DNA of 53,588 nt from Hahella sp. (GCA_028280065.1 JANQMN010000010.1:1-53588), one strand, 5' to 3'; shown: positions 1 to 8,163, counted from the first letter of the stretch. Notes: a model not told the origin generated them from the sequence alone. Program-made: numbers and translations.

Positions 1-234
1 TCATCACTGGGGTGAAATTTGTCAACGGCATTAAGCAAACCGGAGATCAAAAACAGGACGCTGCTTAAAAAGCCATACACCAGATTTGACTATACCTCAA
101 AGGAAAGGCAGGTAGGCGAAAGGTTGAACTATAGGGTGCTAGACTGTCACCTACAATGGCAATATATAAATTGCCTTTCATATGTGCAGATTACAAGTCG
201 GTAAAGTGGTTCAAGTTAGGTTAATGAGGTAAGT
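1..234. other. Left edge, no gene recognised
   Basis: I see no convincing gene here. A 61-codon frame opens at a TTG at position 19 and runs to 204, but it lacks a clear ribosome binding site and its product resembles nothing I know. The stretch probably carries the promoter of the ATPase gene that starts at 235. Confidence 0.4.
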
Positions 235-1347
235 ATGGGAACAAAATATCCCATCAATAAATTGAGTATTCGAGGGTTCAAGTCCATCCGCAAGCTGGAG
301 AAGTTGTACCTGGGCGACCTAAATATTCTTATCGGCGCAAACGGTGTTGGAAAAAGTAATTTCGTTTCTTATTTTCGTTTGCTCGGAGAAATGCTGGACA
401 AGCGGCTGCAAGTCTGGACGAAAAAACAGGGTGGTGCCGAACGTATTATCACATTCGGCGTCAAGGAAACAGATAGGTTTTCTTCCTTTGTCGAGTTTGG
501 CTTGAATGGCTATAAATTTGAGATTGAACCGAACTTGGATGGAGGCTTTACCTTTAGTCGGGAAGCTCTGTTTTTTAATGGGCCCATATATGGAAAAAAG
601 TGGATTCAGCTAGGCTCAGGCCATGATGAGGCTAAGCTAAAGCAAGAATATGAAGATGCGCCCAAAGGAAGTGAGGCGGATTATTGCTATAGTTCCATTT
701 CCAGCTGGCGTGTTTACCACTTCCATGATACTAGTGAAACCGCAGGCGTAAAACGGCAGGGGTCCCTTCATGATAGTGATTATTTAAGGCCTGATGCATC
801 AAATCTCGCTGCTTTTTTATACCAACTAAAAATACAATCACCGGACGCCTACAAGCAAATTCGTAAAACGATAAAGCTCGCCATACCTTTTTTTGATGAC
901 TTTGTCTTGAAGCCACGGATGCTTCCCACAGAAGAAGAACAGATACGGCTGCTTTGGAAGCAAAAAGACAATGATTATGCCTTGTGGCCCAGTCAGTTAT
1001 CGGATGGCTCTATCCGGTTTATTTGTCTTGTAACCGCCTTACTTCAGCCTGATCCACCATCCACTATTATCATTGATGAGCCTGAACTGGGTTTGCACCC
1101 CTATGCAATTACACTGTTAGGAGGTTTGCTACGCTCAGCATCTTCCAGAATGCAAGTGATTGTTTCCACGCAATCGGTACCCTTGCTCAATGAATTCTCT
1201 ATTGATGATTTGATCGTTGTTGAACGGGAGCAGGATGTTTCGGTGTTTAAACGACTAAATGAAGAAGAATTCGAGGCTTGGCTGGAGGATTATTCAATCG
1301 GTGAACTTTGGGAGAAAAACATTCTTGGTGGGAGGCCGCCAAAATGA
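235..1347 (+). CDS. AAA family ATPase (AAA_21/AAA_15, OLD/RloA-like), partner of a DUF4276 protein
   Basis: The 370-residue product starts with the I-x-x-F-K-S-I segment typical of SMC/OLD-like AAA ATPases. The Walker A motif GANGVGKS lies at residues 34-41, and the Walker B motif IIIDEPELGLHP at about 279-290 is followed by a switch segment STQS. These match the AAA_21/AAA_15 ATPases found with a TOPRIM-like or nuclease partner in defence modules. The stop overlaps the start of the next gene as ATGA (1344-1347), so the two are translationally coupled. I infer an ATP-dependent sensor or clamp that controls the downstream protein. The family assignment is firm; a role in phage defence is inference from architecture and from the accessory surroundings. 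Confidence 0.88.
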   Translation: MGTKYPINKLSIRGFKSIRKLEKLYLGDLNILIGANGVGKSNFVSYFRLLGEMLDKRLQVWTKKQGGAERIITFGVKETDRFSSFVEFGLNGYKFEIEPNLDGGFTFSREALFFNGPIYGKKWIQLGSGHDEAKLKQEYEDAPKGSEADYCYSSISSWRVYHFHDTSETAGVKRQGSLHDSDYLRPDASNLAAFLYQLKIQSPDAYKQIRKTIKLAIPFFDDFVLKPRMLPTEEEQIRLLWKQKDNDYALWPSQLSDGSIRFICLVTALLQPDPPSTIIIDEPELGLHPYAITLLGGLLRSASSRMQVIVSTQSVPLLNEFSIDDLIVVEREQDVSVFKRLNEEEFEAWLEDYSIGELWEKNILGGRPPK

Positions 1348-2015
1348 TTCGCGTTCATGTTATCTGTGAGGGGCAGACTGAGGAAATGTTCGTGAATCAG
1401 GTGATGTATGAGTTTTTCCAACCCCGGAATATTCAACTCATTCCGTCTTGTGTGGGTAAACCTGGACATAAAGGCGGGAATGTTAAGTACGAGCGGGTGT
1501 TAAAGGACGTCCAGGCGCGTTTGTTAACTGAGCGAACTGCTTATTGTACGACATTTTTCGATTTCTATGGATTGCCGGAAAGCTTTCCTGGTAAAAAAGA
1601 AGCGGCTGAAATTTCGGATTTAGCTGGTAAACATGATGCTGTGGCCGATGGATTGATGGCTAAACTAATAAAGCCAATAGGGGCGGATCCATTGAGGCGG
1701 TTTATACCCTATGTGCAAATGCATGAGTTTGAAGGCCTGCTTTTTTCAGAGCCACAAAGTATTGCCAATGAACTGGGATCGCAGCACTTGAATACACTAA
1801 CGTCTATACGTGAAGGCTTTTCTTCTCCCGAACATATTAACAATAATCCCTCTACGGCCCCAAGCAAACGTATAATCAGTCTTTATCCGGGGTATGACAA
1901 AGTCATAGCAGGGTCGCTAATCGCATTGGAAACGGGTTTTTCCAAAATTTGTGATGAATGTCGGTTGTTTAACCAGTGGGTTGAGCGGTTGCAATCTCTG
2001 GAGCCGATATTGTAG
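1344..2015 (+). CDS. DUF4276 family protein (TOPRIM-like candidate effector)
   Basis: I start this gene at ATG 1344 (223 residues) rather than at the upstream frame opening at 1308. That ATG overlaps the stop of the ATPase and has GGGAGG nine bases upstream. The protein begins with a hydrophobic strand followed by EGQTEE, then has DFYGLP in the middle, IPYVQMHEFEGLLFS, and a PSKRI segment near the C-terminus, all hallmarks of DUF4276. The conserved acidic residues after the first strand and in DFYG resemble a TOPRIM-type metal site. The family commonly sits beside an AAA ATPase, as here. It is probably the effector of the pair; nuclease activity is inferred, not shown. Confidence 0.85.
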   Translation: MIRVHVICEGQTEEMFVNQVMYEFFQPRNIQLIPSCVGKPGHKGGNVKYERVLKDVQARLLTERTAYCTTFFDFYGLPESFPGKKEAAEISDLAGKHDAVADGLMAKLIKPIGADPLRRFIPYVQMHEFEGLLFSEPQSIANELGSQHLNTLTSIREGFSSPEHINNNPSTAPSKRIISLYPGYDKVIAGSLIALETGFSKICDECRLFNQWVERLQSLEPIL

Positions 2016-2294
2016 TTCATTAGTGCCTGTCTGCCTGAAGAATCTTTGGTTACTCCATCCCCCTCTTGTCCAGCCTGTTTAGCTATTTGTTACCTGGGAT
2101 TTCCCCGTACCCCACCCCGATCTTATCTATTTGGATAAAAATATTTATGTCTAGATAATTAATATTGTGTAAATGTAGTCTTACGAAGAGCAAGGATTCT
2201 CTAATATATTGAAATTATTGGTTATTTTTTGTGTGGAACTATTGGCATCGAACTTGATATATGAAAATGGAACTCATTTCAAGAGGTGCAAACT
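2016..2294. other. AT-rich intergenic spacer
   Basis: This gap separates the ATPase/DUF4276 pair from the MBL trio. It is markedly AT-rich from about 2130 to 2280 and probably holds the promoter of the trio, although I could not settle on one -35/-10 pair. AAGAGG at 2281-2286 is the ribosome binding site of the next gene. Confidence 0.5.
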
Positions 2295-3383
2295 ATGGGC
2301 TACCAAGTCGACTTTCTCGGTGTAGGACAAGAATCAAAAAGTGGCGATGCCATTGCTATTCGCTTTGGCAATCTGCATGGAGAACGTGAAGAACAGACCG
2401 TTGTCGTTATCGATGGCGGTTTTAAAGAAACTGGCGAGCAGCTGGTTGAACATGTCAAAACTCATTTCCAAACGGATACCGTTGATCTCTTAATCAATAC
2501 TCACCCCGATCAGGATCATATCAATGGTCTGGAAACCGTTATTAATGAACTTGAAGTCCGGGAGCTCTGGATACACCAGCCCTGGGAACGGAACGAAGGA
2601 TTGGCAGCCAAGTTCAGCGATGGGAGAATCACCGATAACAGTATTGGCGAGCGGCTGAAGGAAAATCTGGAAACGGCCTGGAGACTAGTTCAGCTCGCCA
2701 GTGATAAGGGTGTTACGATCAGGGAGCCGTTCACCGGATTATCAACTGACTGCGGCGCGGTCAAAGTAATGGGGCCGACCGAGGCTTTCTATGATGAACT
2801 TCTACCCCAGTTTGAGAGAATGCCAGAAGTTAAATCTGATAAGGCCACTGAGGGATTTCTCAACAAAGTGGTCGCCGTGGTGAAGCGCTTTCTGGCAAGC
2901 TGGGGGGAGGATTTAATTGATGATAGTGGTAAAACATCAGCCAAAAACAATTCCAGTGTCGTTACGCAGATCATTATCGATAACAGGCGCCTTTTGTTTA
3001 CGGGCGATGCTGGGATAGAAGCGCTGGTAAACGTCACCGACGAGCTTGAGATTTGTGATTCTGAAGCTGAGCTTAAGCTAATTCAGATTCCACACCATGG
3101 TAGTCGCCGAAACATCGGCCCCACCATTCTAAATCGCCTCATCGGTAAGCCGGTAAAAGAAGGCGATAGCCGGGATTTGACGGCTATCGCCTCGACTGCC
3201 AAAGAAGGTGAGCCAAAACACCCTCGTAAAGCGGTCATCAATGCACTTACTCATCGCGGTGTAAAAGTTCTGGCGACCAGAGGCAAAGGTATTTGTCATT
3301 TCCATGATGCCCCTGGCAGAGATGGCTGGAGTGCCGCAATGGCAGAACCTTATCACTATGACTTTTCCGAAGAATCGGAGTAG
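2295..3383 (+). CDS. MBL-fold metallo-hydrolase (ComEC C-terminal-like)
   Basis: The start is set at ATG 2295 because AAGAGG lies eight bases upstream; an in-frame GTG at 2286 overlaps that site. The 362-residue cytoplasmic protein carries the metallo-beta-lactamase motif T-H-P-D-Q-D-H (His70, Asp72, Asp74, His75), a FTGDAG metal-ligand segment in the middle, and PHHGS at about residue 266. This is the pattern of ComEC-type hydrolases, which cleave phosphodiester-containing substrates. There is no signal peptide or membrane segment. It is the first gene of a tight trio with a membrane protein and a NYN nuclease. The substrate is unknown, but a nucleotide- or nucleic-acid-processing role fits the neighbour. 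Confidence 0.85.
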   Translation: MGYQVDFLGVGQESKSGDAIAIRFGNLHGEREEQTVVVIDGGFKETGEQLVEHVKTHFQTDTVDLLINTHPDQDHINGLETVINELEVRELWIHQPWERNEGLAAKFSDGRITDNSIGERLKENLETAWRLVQLASDKGVTIREPFTGLSTDCGAVKVMGPTEAFYDELLPQFERMPEVKSDKATEGFLNKVVAVVKRFLASWGEDLIDDSGKTSAKNNSSVVTQIIIDNRRLLFTGDAGIEALVNVTDELEICDSEAELKLIQIPHHGSRRNIGPTILNRLIGKPVKEGDSRDLTAIASTAKEGEPKHPRKAVINALTHRGVKVLATRGKGICHFHDAPGRDGWSAAMAEPYHYDFSEESE

Positions 3384-3396
3384 GCAGGGATCGCTG

Positions 3397-4035
3397 ATGA
3401 GAATTTCACTTAAGACTCAAAACGTTATCCCGCTTTCAGCAATTGTCTTGGTCTGTATCTCACTGGCCTGGATATTGACCTTCGGACTTGTATCGCTACC
3501 GGACGTTGAACAGGCCATAAAAGCCATTGGTGGATCGACGGTTATTGGAATCGTTTCGGTGTGGCTTGCTTTTCTGATTCCTGCTGAATTTAAGCACAGC
3601 TTAGTCTTCTTCAGAATAAAAAATGCCTTACCCGGTCACCGTTTTATATCACTCTGCCAGAGGGACGTGAGAATTGACCCGCAAGAATTTGATAGAAGAG
3701 TTCTCAAGGGCCGCAACGATCTGATACCGGTGGAACAGAACAGACTTTGGTACGCAGAAGTCTACCGGAAAGTACAGAATGAACTTGAAGTGGCGTCGGT
3801 TCATCGTAGTTTTCTGCTATATCGCGATGCAGCTGTTGTAGTGCTATTGATAGCTTTCTTATTAGTGAGTGACTGGCTGTTTTTTCAGCGGGTAGCGAGT
3901 TCCGGCTATTTATCTGTTCTAACGGCAGTCGAATCTCTTCTTCTGTGCTTGGCAGCAAACAATATCGGAAAACGGTTTGTGACGACCTCTGTTGCCATGT
4001 TCCTTTCTTTGAAGCTTCCACCGGAGGGTAGTTAG
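3397..4035 (+). CDS. Membrane protein between MBL hydrolase and NYN nuclease
   Basis: I choose ATG 3397 (212 residues), 13 bases after the MBL gene, with a GGCAGGGA ribosome binding site; longer in-frame starts would overlap the upstream gene heavily. Two N-terminal hydrophobic segments (about residues 9-32 and 42-60) precede a soluble stretch of about 90 residues, and two more hydrophobic segments follow near the C-terminus. The soluble loop has a tryptophan- and arginine-rich part ending in HRSFLLYRD. I know no named family for it. It probably anchors or gates the flanking enzymes at the inner membrane. Its stop codon (4033-4035) abuts the NYN start at 4036. Confidence 0.75.
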   Translation: MRISLKTQNVIPLSAIVLVCISLAWILTFGLVSLPDVEQAIKAIGGSTVIGIVSVWLAFLIPAEFKHSLVFFRIKNALPGHRFISLCQRDVRIDPQEFDRRVLKGRNDLIPVEQNRLWYAEVYRKVQNELEVASVHRSFLLYRDAAVVVLLIAFLLVSDWLFFQRVASSGYLSVLTAVESLLLCLAANNIGKRFVTTSVAMFLSLKLPPEGS

Positions 4036-4773
4036 ATGATTGACCAAAGTTTTTATACCTTGAAAATGATATGTCAACAAACTCGCAATCTATTTGACCA
4101 GCAACGCACAGCTATTCTAGTCGACTATGACAATGTATCACCAGCACTCCTGACCACATTAATGGCAACGCAAAGTGTTCGTGAGCTGAGGTGCAATGTT
4201 GTTGAAAAGATTGCCTTTCGAACCTGGAGTAAGACGGCTAGCGAGCGTTGGAGAAGTGTTCTGACTCATTTTGGATTCCATTCCACCCATATCCATCAGG
4301 TTGCAAAAGGGAAGAATGCGGTCGATATCGCGTTGACCTCGGCAGCCTTGGGTCTCATATATGAGAAGCAAATATCCCGAATTGTTTTGGTGGCTTCAGA
4401 TTCGGACTATGTACCGCTTGCTCAGCACATCCAAAGGTTGCAAAAAGAAATTTGGATCTTTGGTGATAGCAGAACACCTAAGTCGTTGCGGCAATCTGCT
4501 ACCCGGTTTCATTCTGTAGAGCCAAGAGATCAGGCGAGTGATGTAAAAAAGAAAGTCAAACCAGAGCCACAGAAGGCGGAACAAAGCAAGACAGTGTTTC
4601 CTTTGTTTCATCAGAGTGTTCCTAACCTTGTTCAAAGAGTGGATCAAGTTCTTGATACCTTGCCGACGAATAGTACTGGCATTTCCTTGCAAGAACTAAC
4701 GCGCATACTCCAGCAGAATTATGGTTTAACACCAGAGAACATTGGTTATCCAATCTATTACCGTTCTAAATAA
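4036..4773 (+). CDS. NYN (LabA/MARF1-like) RNase, C-terminal domain cut by an apparent frameshift
   Basis: ATG 4036 follows directly on the previous stop, with GGAGGG seven bases upstream. Residues 25-150 form a NYN/PIN-like nuclease domain: ILVDYDN with Asp30 and Asp32, then KNAVDIAL with Asp97, and ASDSDYVPL with Asp122 and Asp124 make the acidic metal site. After a Lys/Glu-rich linker (about 165-190), residues 195-240 start an OST-HTH/LOTUS-like RNA-binding domain, as in other NYN proteins. The frame stops at 4773, but the rest of this domain continues in the +1 frame to 4870. The nuclease domain should still be made intact. Target RNA unknown. Confidence 0.85.
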   Translation: MIDQSFYTLKMICQQTRNLFDQQRTAILVDYDNVSPALLTTLMATQSVRELRCNVVEKIAFRTWSKTASERWRSVLTHFGFHSTHIHQVAKGKNAVDIALTSAALGLIYEKQISRIVLVASDSDYVPLAQHIQRLQKEIWIFGDSRTPKSLRQSATRFHSVEPRDQASDVKKKVKPEPQKAEQSKTVFPLFHQSVPNLVQRVDQVLDTLPTNSTGISLQELTRILQQNYGLTPENIGYPIYYRSK

Positions 4774-4870
4774 ACTCCCCAAGTATCAGGTTTATCGAGA
4801 CAGCTTTCGGGAATGGTGTGTGAGGTATTCGGTGGTTCCTGAAGATGTGATGGTAATGGAGGGTGGTTAA
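4754..4870 (+). pseudogene. Out-of-frame remainder of the OST-HTH-like domain of the NYN gene
   Basis: Skipping one base near 4753 (in CCAATCT) joins residue 239 of the NYN frame to 38 further codons ending in TAA at 4868-4870. The joined reading gives GYPSITVLNKLPKYQVY, which has the spacing of hydrophobic residues and the closing strand expected at the end of a LOTUS/OST-HTH domain, for a total of 277 residues. In contrast, the present frame ends in a non-conserved IYYRSK. This is a real frameshift, a sequencing error, or less likely a programmed shift. Confidence 0.65.
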
Positions 4871-4920
4871 TTGACACCCGATTTATTTAAGTGCAAAACG
4901 CAATGTTAGTAAGCAAATAA

Positions 4921-4942
4921 ACTATTTGATTTAACAAATAGT
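4921..4942. repeat. Perfect 8-bp inverted repeat
   Basis: ACTATTTG (4921-4928) and CAAATAGT (4935-4942) flank a 6-base loop. It is AT-rich with no T tract behind it, so it is more like an operator or mRNA hairpin than an intrinsic terminator. It lies 87 bases before the next gene. Confidence 0.45.
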
Positions 4943-5028
4943 GCCAGCTTGGGAAGAGGCTAAATCGCATTGGCTAACCTAATTTGCCAGGTATTTGATA
5001 TCCAGAATCTTAAAAAGGACAGACAAAT

Positions 5029-5802
5029 ATGAAAGAATTTATAACACCTTCGATCAAGAACACCGTATTGATCAAAATCGGGATGTATCTAGTAGGATTA
5101 CTCGGAACTCTACCAATCTTAAGTATGACGTATTGGGTCCTGGACTCCGCCTATCTCTCGGAGTTTGGGATTGGACCAGAGTTGTACAGCCGCCCTATAT
5201 TCTCGAGCAGCTTCATAACTGCTTGGTTATCAGCAATAGCAATAAAACCTATTTCTGTAGGTTTGTTAGTTGTTTCGTTTTTACTATTCCTGCTAGTATT
5301 TTCTGCTAATTTTAATAGAAAAAAAGCTAGAAAAGCCCCTCCAACGAATACACAAGAGAACAAAGACGCCTTGTTTCCGCGTTTCTCCGAAGCATTTGAA
5401 AAAGCCTTTATTTCTGCGGCGATTCTGCTTCTTGCTGGTTTCACTGTGCTTCTTTGCTTTGCAATTTTGATTACTACTCTTTCTAACGAAGGAAAGAAGC
5501 TGGCCGCTGAGCAAATTGATACCTATGTGACGAATGGTACATGTATTGATGCCTTTAACAATATTCAAACGGGTTGTTATGTCATAGAAGGAGAGGGGGG
5601 TAAAGATCATCTTGTGATTCACAATGGCGACAAATTTATCATCTTCATGAGTAGATATCCGAAAACGTTGAGCGTTAGAGGAGAAGGTGCCGTCGACGTT
5701 GAGTTCGACTTCACTATAACTGTAAAGAATAAGCATTATAATAAAAAGGTTACTCGTCAGTTCACTAGGGTGAATGAAGATTTAACTACTAATGCAGGGT
5801 GA
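5029..5802 (+). CDS. Orphan membrane protein with periplasmic C-terminal domain
   Basis: The ATG at 5029 is preceded by AAAAAGGA at a fair distance. The 257-residue product has three hydrophobic segments (roughly residues 13-40, 63-93 and 124-152). A C-terminal soluble domain of about 100 residues follows, with two cysteines (in NGTCID and TGCYVI) that could form a disulfide in the periplasm. I recognise no family. Its layout, three membrane segments followed by a Cys-containing tail, parallels the membrane protein encoded at 5955-6500, without obvious sequence identity. It stands alone between the NYN gene and the convergent pair, so its function cannot be guessed from context beyond an accessory role. 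Confidence 0.7.
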   Translation: MKEFITPSIKNTVLIKIGMYLVGLLGTLPILSMTYWVLDSAYLSEFGIGPELYSRPIFSSSFITAWLSAIAIKPISVGLLVVSFLLFLLVFSANFNRKKARKAPPTNTQENKDALFPRFSEAFEKAFISAAILLLAGFTVLLCFAILITTLSNEGKKLAAEQIDTYVTNGTCIDAFNNIQTGCYVIEGEGGKDHLVIHNGDKFIIFMSRYPKTLSVRGEGAVDVEFDFTITVKNKHYNKKVTRQFTRVNEDLTTNAG

Positions 5803-5935
5803 AGCAATAAGGTGGGACGACTCTCTGTCTGGAAAGCAATCGAGATTTTTATGGGGTCTTAGTAATACACTCCGAAAAATGTGTAATCAGACAATATGCT
5901 AATGCTCGCGGGCCATATTCGGGTTCTGCCTACTT

Positions 5936-5964
5936 ATGGCCTTGAGAGCAACTCTTAAGGCCAT
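5936..5964. terminator. 13-bp hairpin between convergent genes
   Basis: Arms 5936-5948 and 5952-5964 pair over 13 positions (ATGGCCTT core, one G-T wobble) with a CAA loop. The hairpin covers the stop codon of the minus-strand gene ending at 5955 and lies 134 bases after the plus-strand gene. No T tract follows on either strand, so it may act as a processing or Rho-assisted 3' end. Confidence 0.5.
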
Positions 5965-6500
5965 GATATTTCGATAGAACTGCAAAATTCCTCCCTGCTT
6001 TCCTTACATGTGCCCAAGTCTGTCAAATGGCCATTAATCTCCTTTGCTTGATTAAAAAGAGGAGAAAAATTGACCAGGAGTTGATAGTTCTCAGTATCGT
6101 CGAAAGCTGAGTAACCATACCATTTCTCATTCAAAAACAGATGTTCTGAAAGCGGAATGTCGTTAATCACGAAGCCCCCCAAAATTGAAGTGCTTATCGA
6201 GTTAACGCGAAGGGAAATAGTCATGCTGTAAGTGCTAAAAATTACAAGCAAAAAGGAAAGCAAAGTCGCCACTAGAATAGTTTTATTTTTGCGCCTAAAA
6301 AGGAAGCCGATCACGCACATTAAAAACAGGAGCAAGAAGAAGACTTGGTATGCCAGAGGTAGTATAAAAATGGTTTCGTAGTCACTAAAGCCTTCAATAA
6401 AGCGCCAGGAGTTGGCCAATAGCAGAGAGAAAGCAAAACCGGTTACTGCAAGCAATGCAATGACACTATGGACTGCCTTTCTAAGATTCCACTTTGCCAT
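5955..6500 (-). CDS. Membrane protein coupled to the phosphodiester glycosidase gene
   Basis: The 181-residue product has three membrane segments (about residues 11-32, 41-68 and 72-95). A C-terminal domain of about 85 residues follows, probably periplasmic, with two cysteines close to the end. Its ATG (6500) comes one base after the TAG of the upstream gene (6502-6504), so it is translationally coupled to the glycosidase. A membrane protein with a periplasmic head, co-translated with a signal-less hydrolase, would suit an immunity protein, but that is inference and I recognise no family. Confidence 0.7.
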   Translation of the reverse strand: MAKWNLRKAVHSVIALLAVTGFAFSLLLANSWRFIEGFSDYETIFILPLAYQVFFLLLFLMCVIGFLFRRKNKTILVATLLSFLLVIFSTYSMTISLRVNSISTSILGGFVINDIPLSEHLFLNEKWYGYSAFDDTENYQLLVNFSPLFNQAKEINGHLTDLGTCKESREEFCSSIEISWP

Positions 6501-6501
6501 A

Positions 6502-7374
6502 CTAATACTTAAATCCTACGCCAGTAACCATGGTTTCATTTTTGTTGGACGCAGGTCGAACAATATATGCTTGGTTCATCATCAACATTACTGAATCGCT
6601 ACCATCTAGGTACACAGCCGATGAAAACTCGCCAACACTTAGGAAAAGATCTCGTAACCCAGAAATCGAAATACCGATATCGCCGTGTTGCTGACAAAAG
6701 ATAAGCAGTATTCCTTTCGTTTGATTATGGGCAATGATTATCTTACCTGTGCCGTTTGCTAACTTGGTGTTTGCTGCAAATCTATTGTTACTCCGTTGAG
6801 TAAGATAAGGTTGATACTTGGAATTTGGTTGGCCCGTTTTTCGTGCTGCCGGTTGGGGTGGGGTGTATTTATTGCTGGTACCGAAGGGAAGACTATTGAT
6901 AATTAAAGGACCCATATTACCCAATGCGGCATCAACGTTGATTGGAGCTCTTCCGCGACCAAACTTATATCTTGGATACTTTGCCGTGTCATTGGCTATG
7001 TAGTACATATCAGAAGCCTTGCCGGCAATAACTTTTTTATCTCGAACTATGAAGCCTTCTTGAATAGTATGGGTTGGGTTTACAGGATCACTTCCAAATA
7101 ATGCATCAGATTTACCTGCTGCGGTTAGTCCATAAGTTGGCCCATTTATGACGACGGAGAACTTTTCTTTAGCGCTCGTTCGTGTTGCGGTCGCGTTGAA
7201 TAGTTCTGTTTTTGTCCGAACAAAAGGCACCATACGAATGGTATCCTTCATCGCTACCAGGTGCATATTACCACCAGTAGGCAATGCTAGCCTTAATAAC
7301 CCTGGTGTACTGCCACCGCTCTGAGCTTGAACCTGTGGCCAGAAGTTTGAGTCAGCTTTTATGATTGCCGGCAT
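6502..7374 (-). CDS. Phosphodiester glycosidase family protein (NAGPA domain)
   Basis: I start at ATG 7374 (290 residues), which has AAAGGGA about nine bases upstream, instead of the frame opening at 7518. The C-terminal half matches NAGPA/exopolysaccharide phosphodiester glycosidases: LGNMGPLIIN, GKIIIAHNQ, a LRDLFLSVGEFSSAVYLDGSDSVMLM segment equivalent to the catalytic strand of the family, and a final MVTGVGFKY. Family members normally act outside the cytoplasm on sugar-phosphodiester bonds, yet this one has no signal peptide or membrane anchor. It is followed one base later by a membrane protein gene. Either it is exported by a specialised route such as type VI secretion, or it works on a cytoplasmic substrate. 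Confidence 0.75.
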   Translation of the reverse strand: MPAIIKADSNFWPQVQAQSGGSTPGLLRLALPTGGNMHLVAMKDTIRMVPFVRTKTELFNATATRTSAKEKFSVVINGPTYGLTAAGKSDALFGSDPVNPTHTIQEGFIVRDKKVIAGKASDMYYIANDTAKYPRYKFGRGRAPINVDAALGNMGPLIINSLPFGTSNKYTPPQPAARKTGQPNSKYQPYLTQRSNNRFAANTKLANGTGKIIIAHNQTKGILLIFCQQHGDIGISISGLRDLFLSVGEFSSAVYLDGSDSVMLMMNQAYIVRPASNKNETMVTGVGFKY

Positions 7375-7589
7375 AATTAAATTCCCTTTAAAAACTGGTA
7401 AAACTAGTTGGATTAGTGGAGATAGGAGTAAAGTCTTGTATTCCCAATCAATTTTCAAACTTGAGAATATAATTGGGTGAGAGGCTATATCAAACGTGGA
7501 TATCCTTCTATAGTCCATGTGGATGATTTTCGGTCAAATAGTAAATGACACTTGAACCCTTTTAGCGCAGATTCTTGGAATAAACAGGT

Positions 7590-8159
7590 ATGCGAATTGT
7601 GGATTACTCCAAAGGATATGAAAAAGATTGGTTACTGTGCCGACTGATCGCATTTCTCGATACGCAGTATTTCGACGATGTGTGTACCGAAAAACCCTCG
7701 TTTCAGACCGAGCAGAGTATTGAAATAGTAGCCGTGGAAGGTGAAAAATTGGTTGGCATTCTTGATGCCGAATACCATGCGCCTGAATCAAGTCAGCCGT
7801 ATTACGAGATATCGACTATAGCGGTACTTCCAGAGAGGCAAAACTCCGGAGTCGGTAACCTACTTTTCACTCGCTTAAAACAAAGAGCACTCAATAATCG
7901 CGTTAAACGAATTGAAGCCTGGACCCGAGAAGATCATATTGCCAATCAGTGGTATTTGAAAATGGGTTTCGTCAAGTTTGAAGAATACTGGCACCTATAC
8001 ACCAGTGAGTTACCGGCGGGTTGTGCTAAATCGTTACCAGAGTCATTAGATGCAGTATTTACGTTCTGGCATTACAGTGGAAATGATCCCGAATCCTTAG
8101 GCGTTGACATACAAGATAAATTTCGTTGTCGCGGGTATGAGATTGTTCTGCGAGAATAA
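7590..8159 (+). CDS. GNAT family N-acetyltransferase
   Basis: The 189-residue protein has the GNAT core in its first 140 residues. It includes a central strand ISTIAVLPERQNSGVGNLL holding the acetyl-CoA pyrophosphate loop (Q-x-x-G-x-G), and WYLKMGFVKFEEYW near the end of the fold. A tail of about 45 residues extends beyond the core. It is transcribed divergently from the glycosidase gene and converges on the LysR gene, four bases from its stop, so it is probably monocistronic. The acceptor substrate cannot be read from sequence. Confidence 0.85.
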   Translation: MRIVDYSKGYEKDWLLCRLIAFLDTQYFDDVCTEKPSFQTEQSIEIVAVEGEKLVGILDAEYHAPESSQPYYEISTIAVLPERQNSGVGNLLFTRLKQRALNNRVKRIEAWTREDHIANQWYLKMGFVKFEEYWHLYTSELPAGCAKSLPESLDAVFTFWHYSGNDPESLGVDIQDKFRCRGYEIVLRE

Positions 8160-8163
8160 AAAG

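Noticed and set aside
19-204. 61-codon frame at the left edge
   Set aside because: TTG start, no ribosome binding site and no recognisable product; most likely chance.
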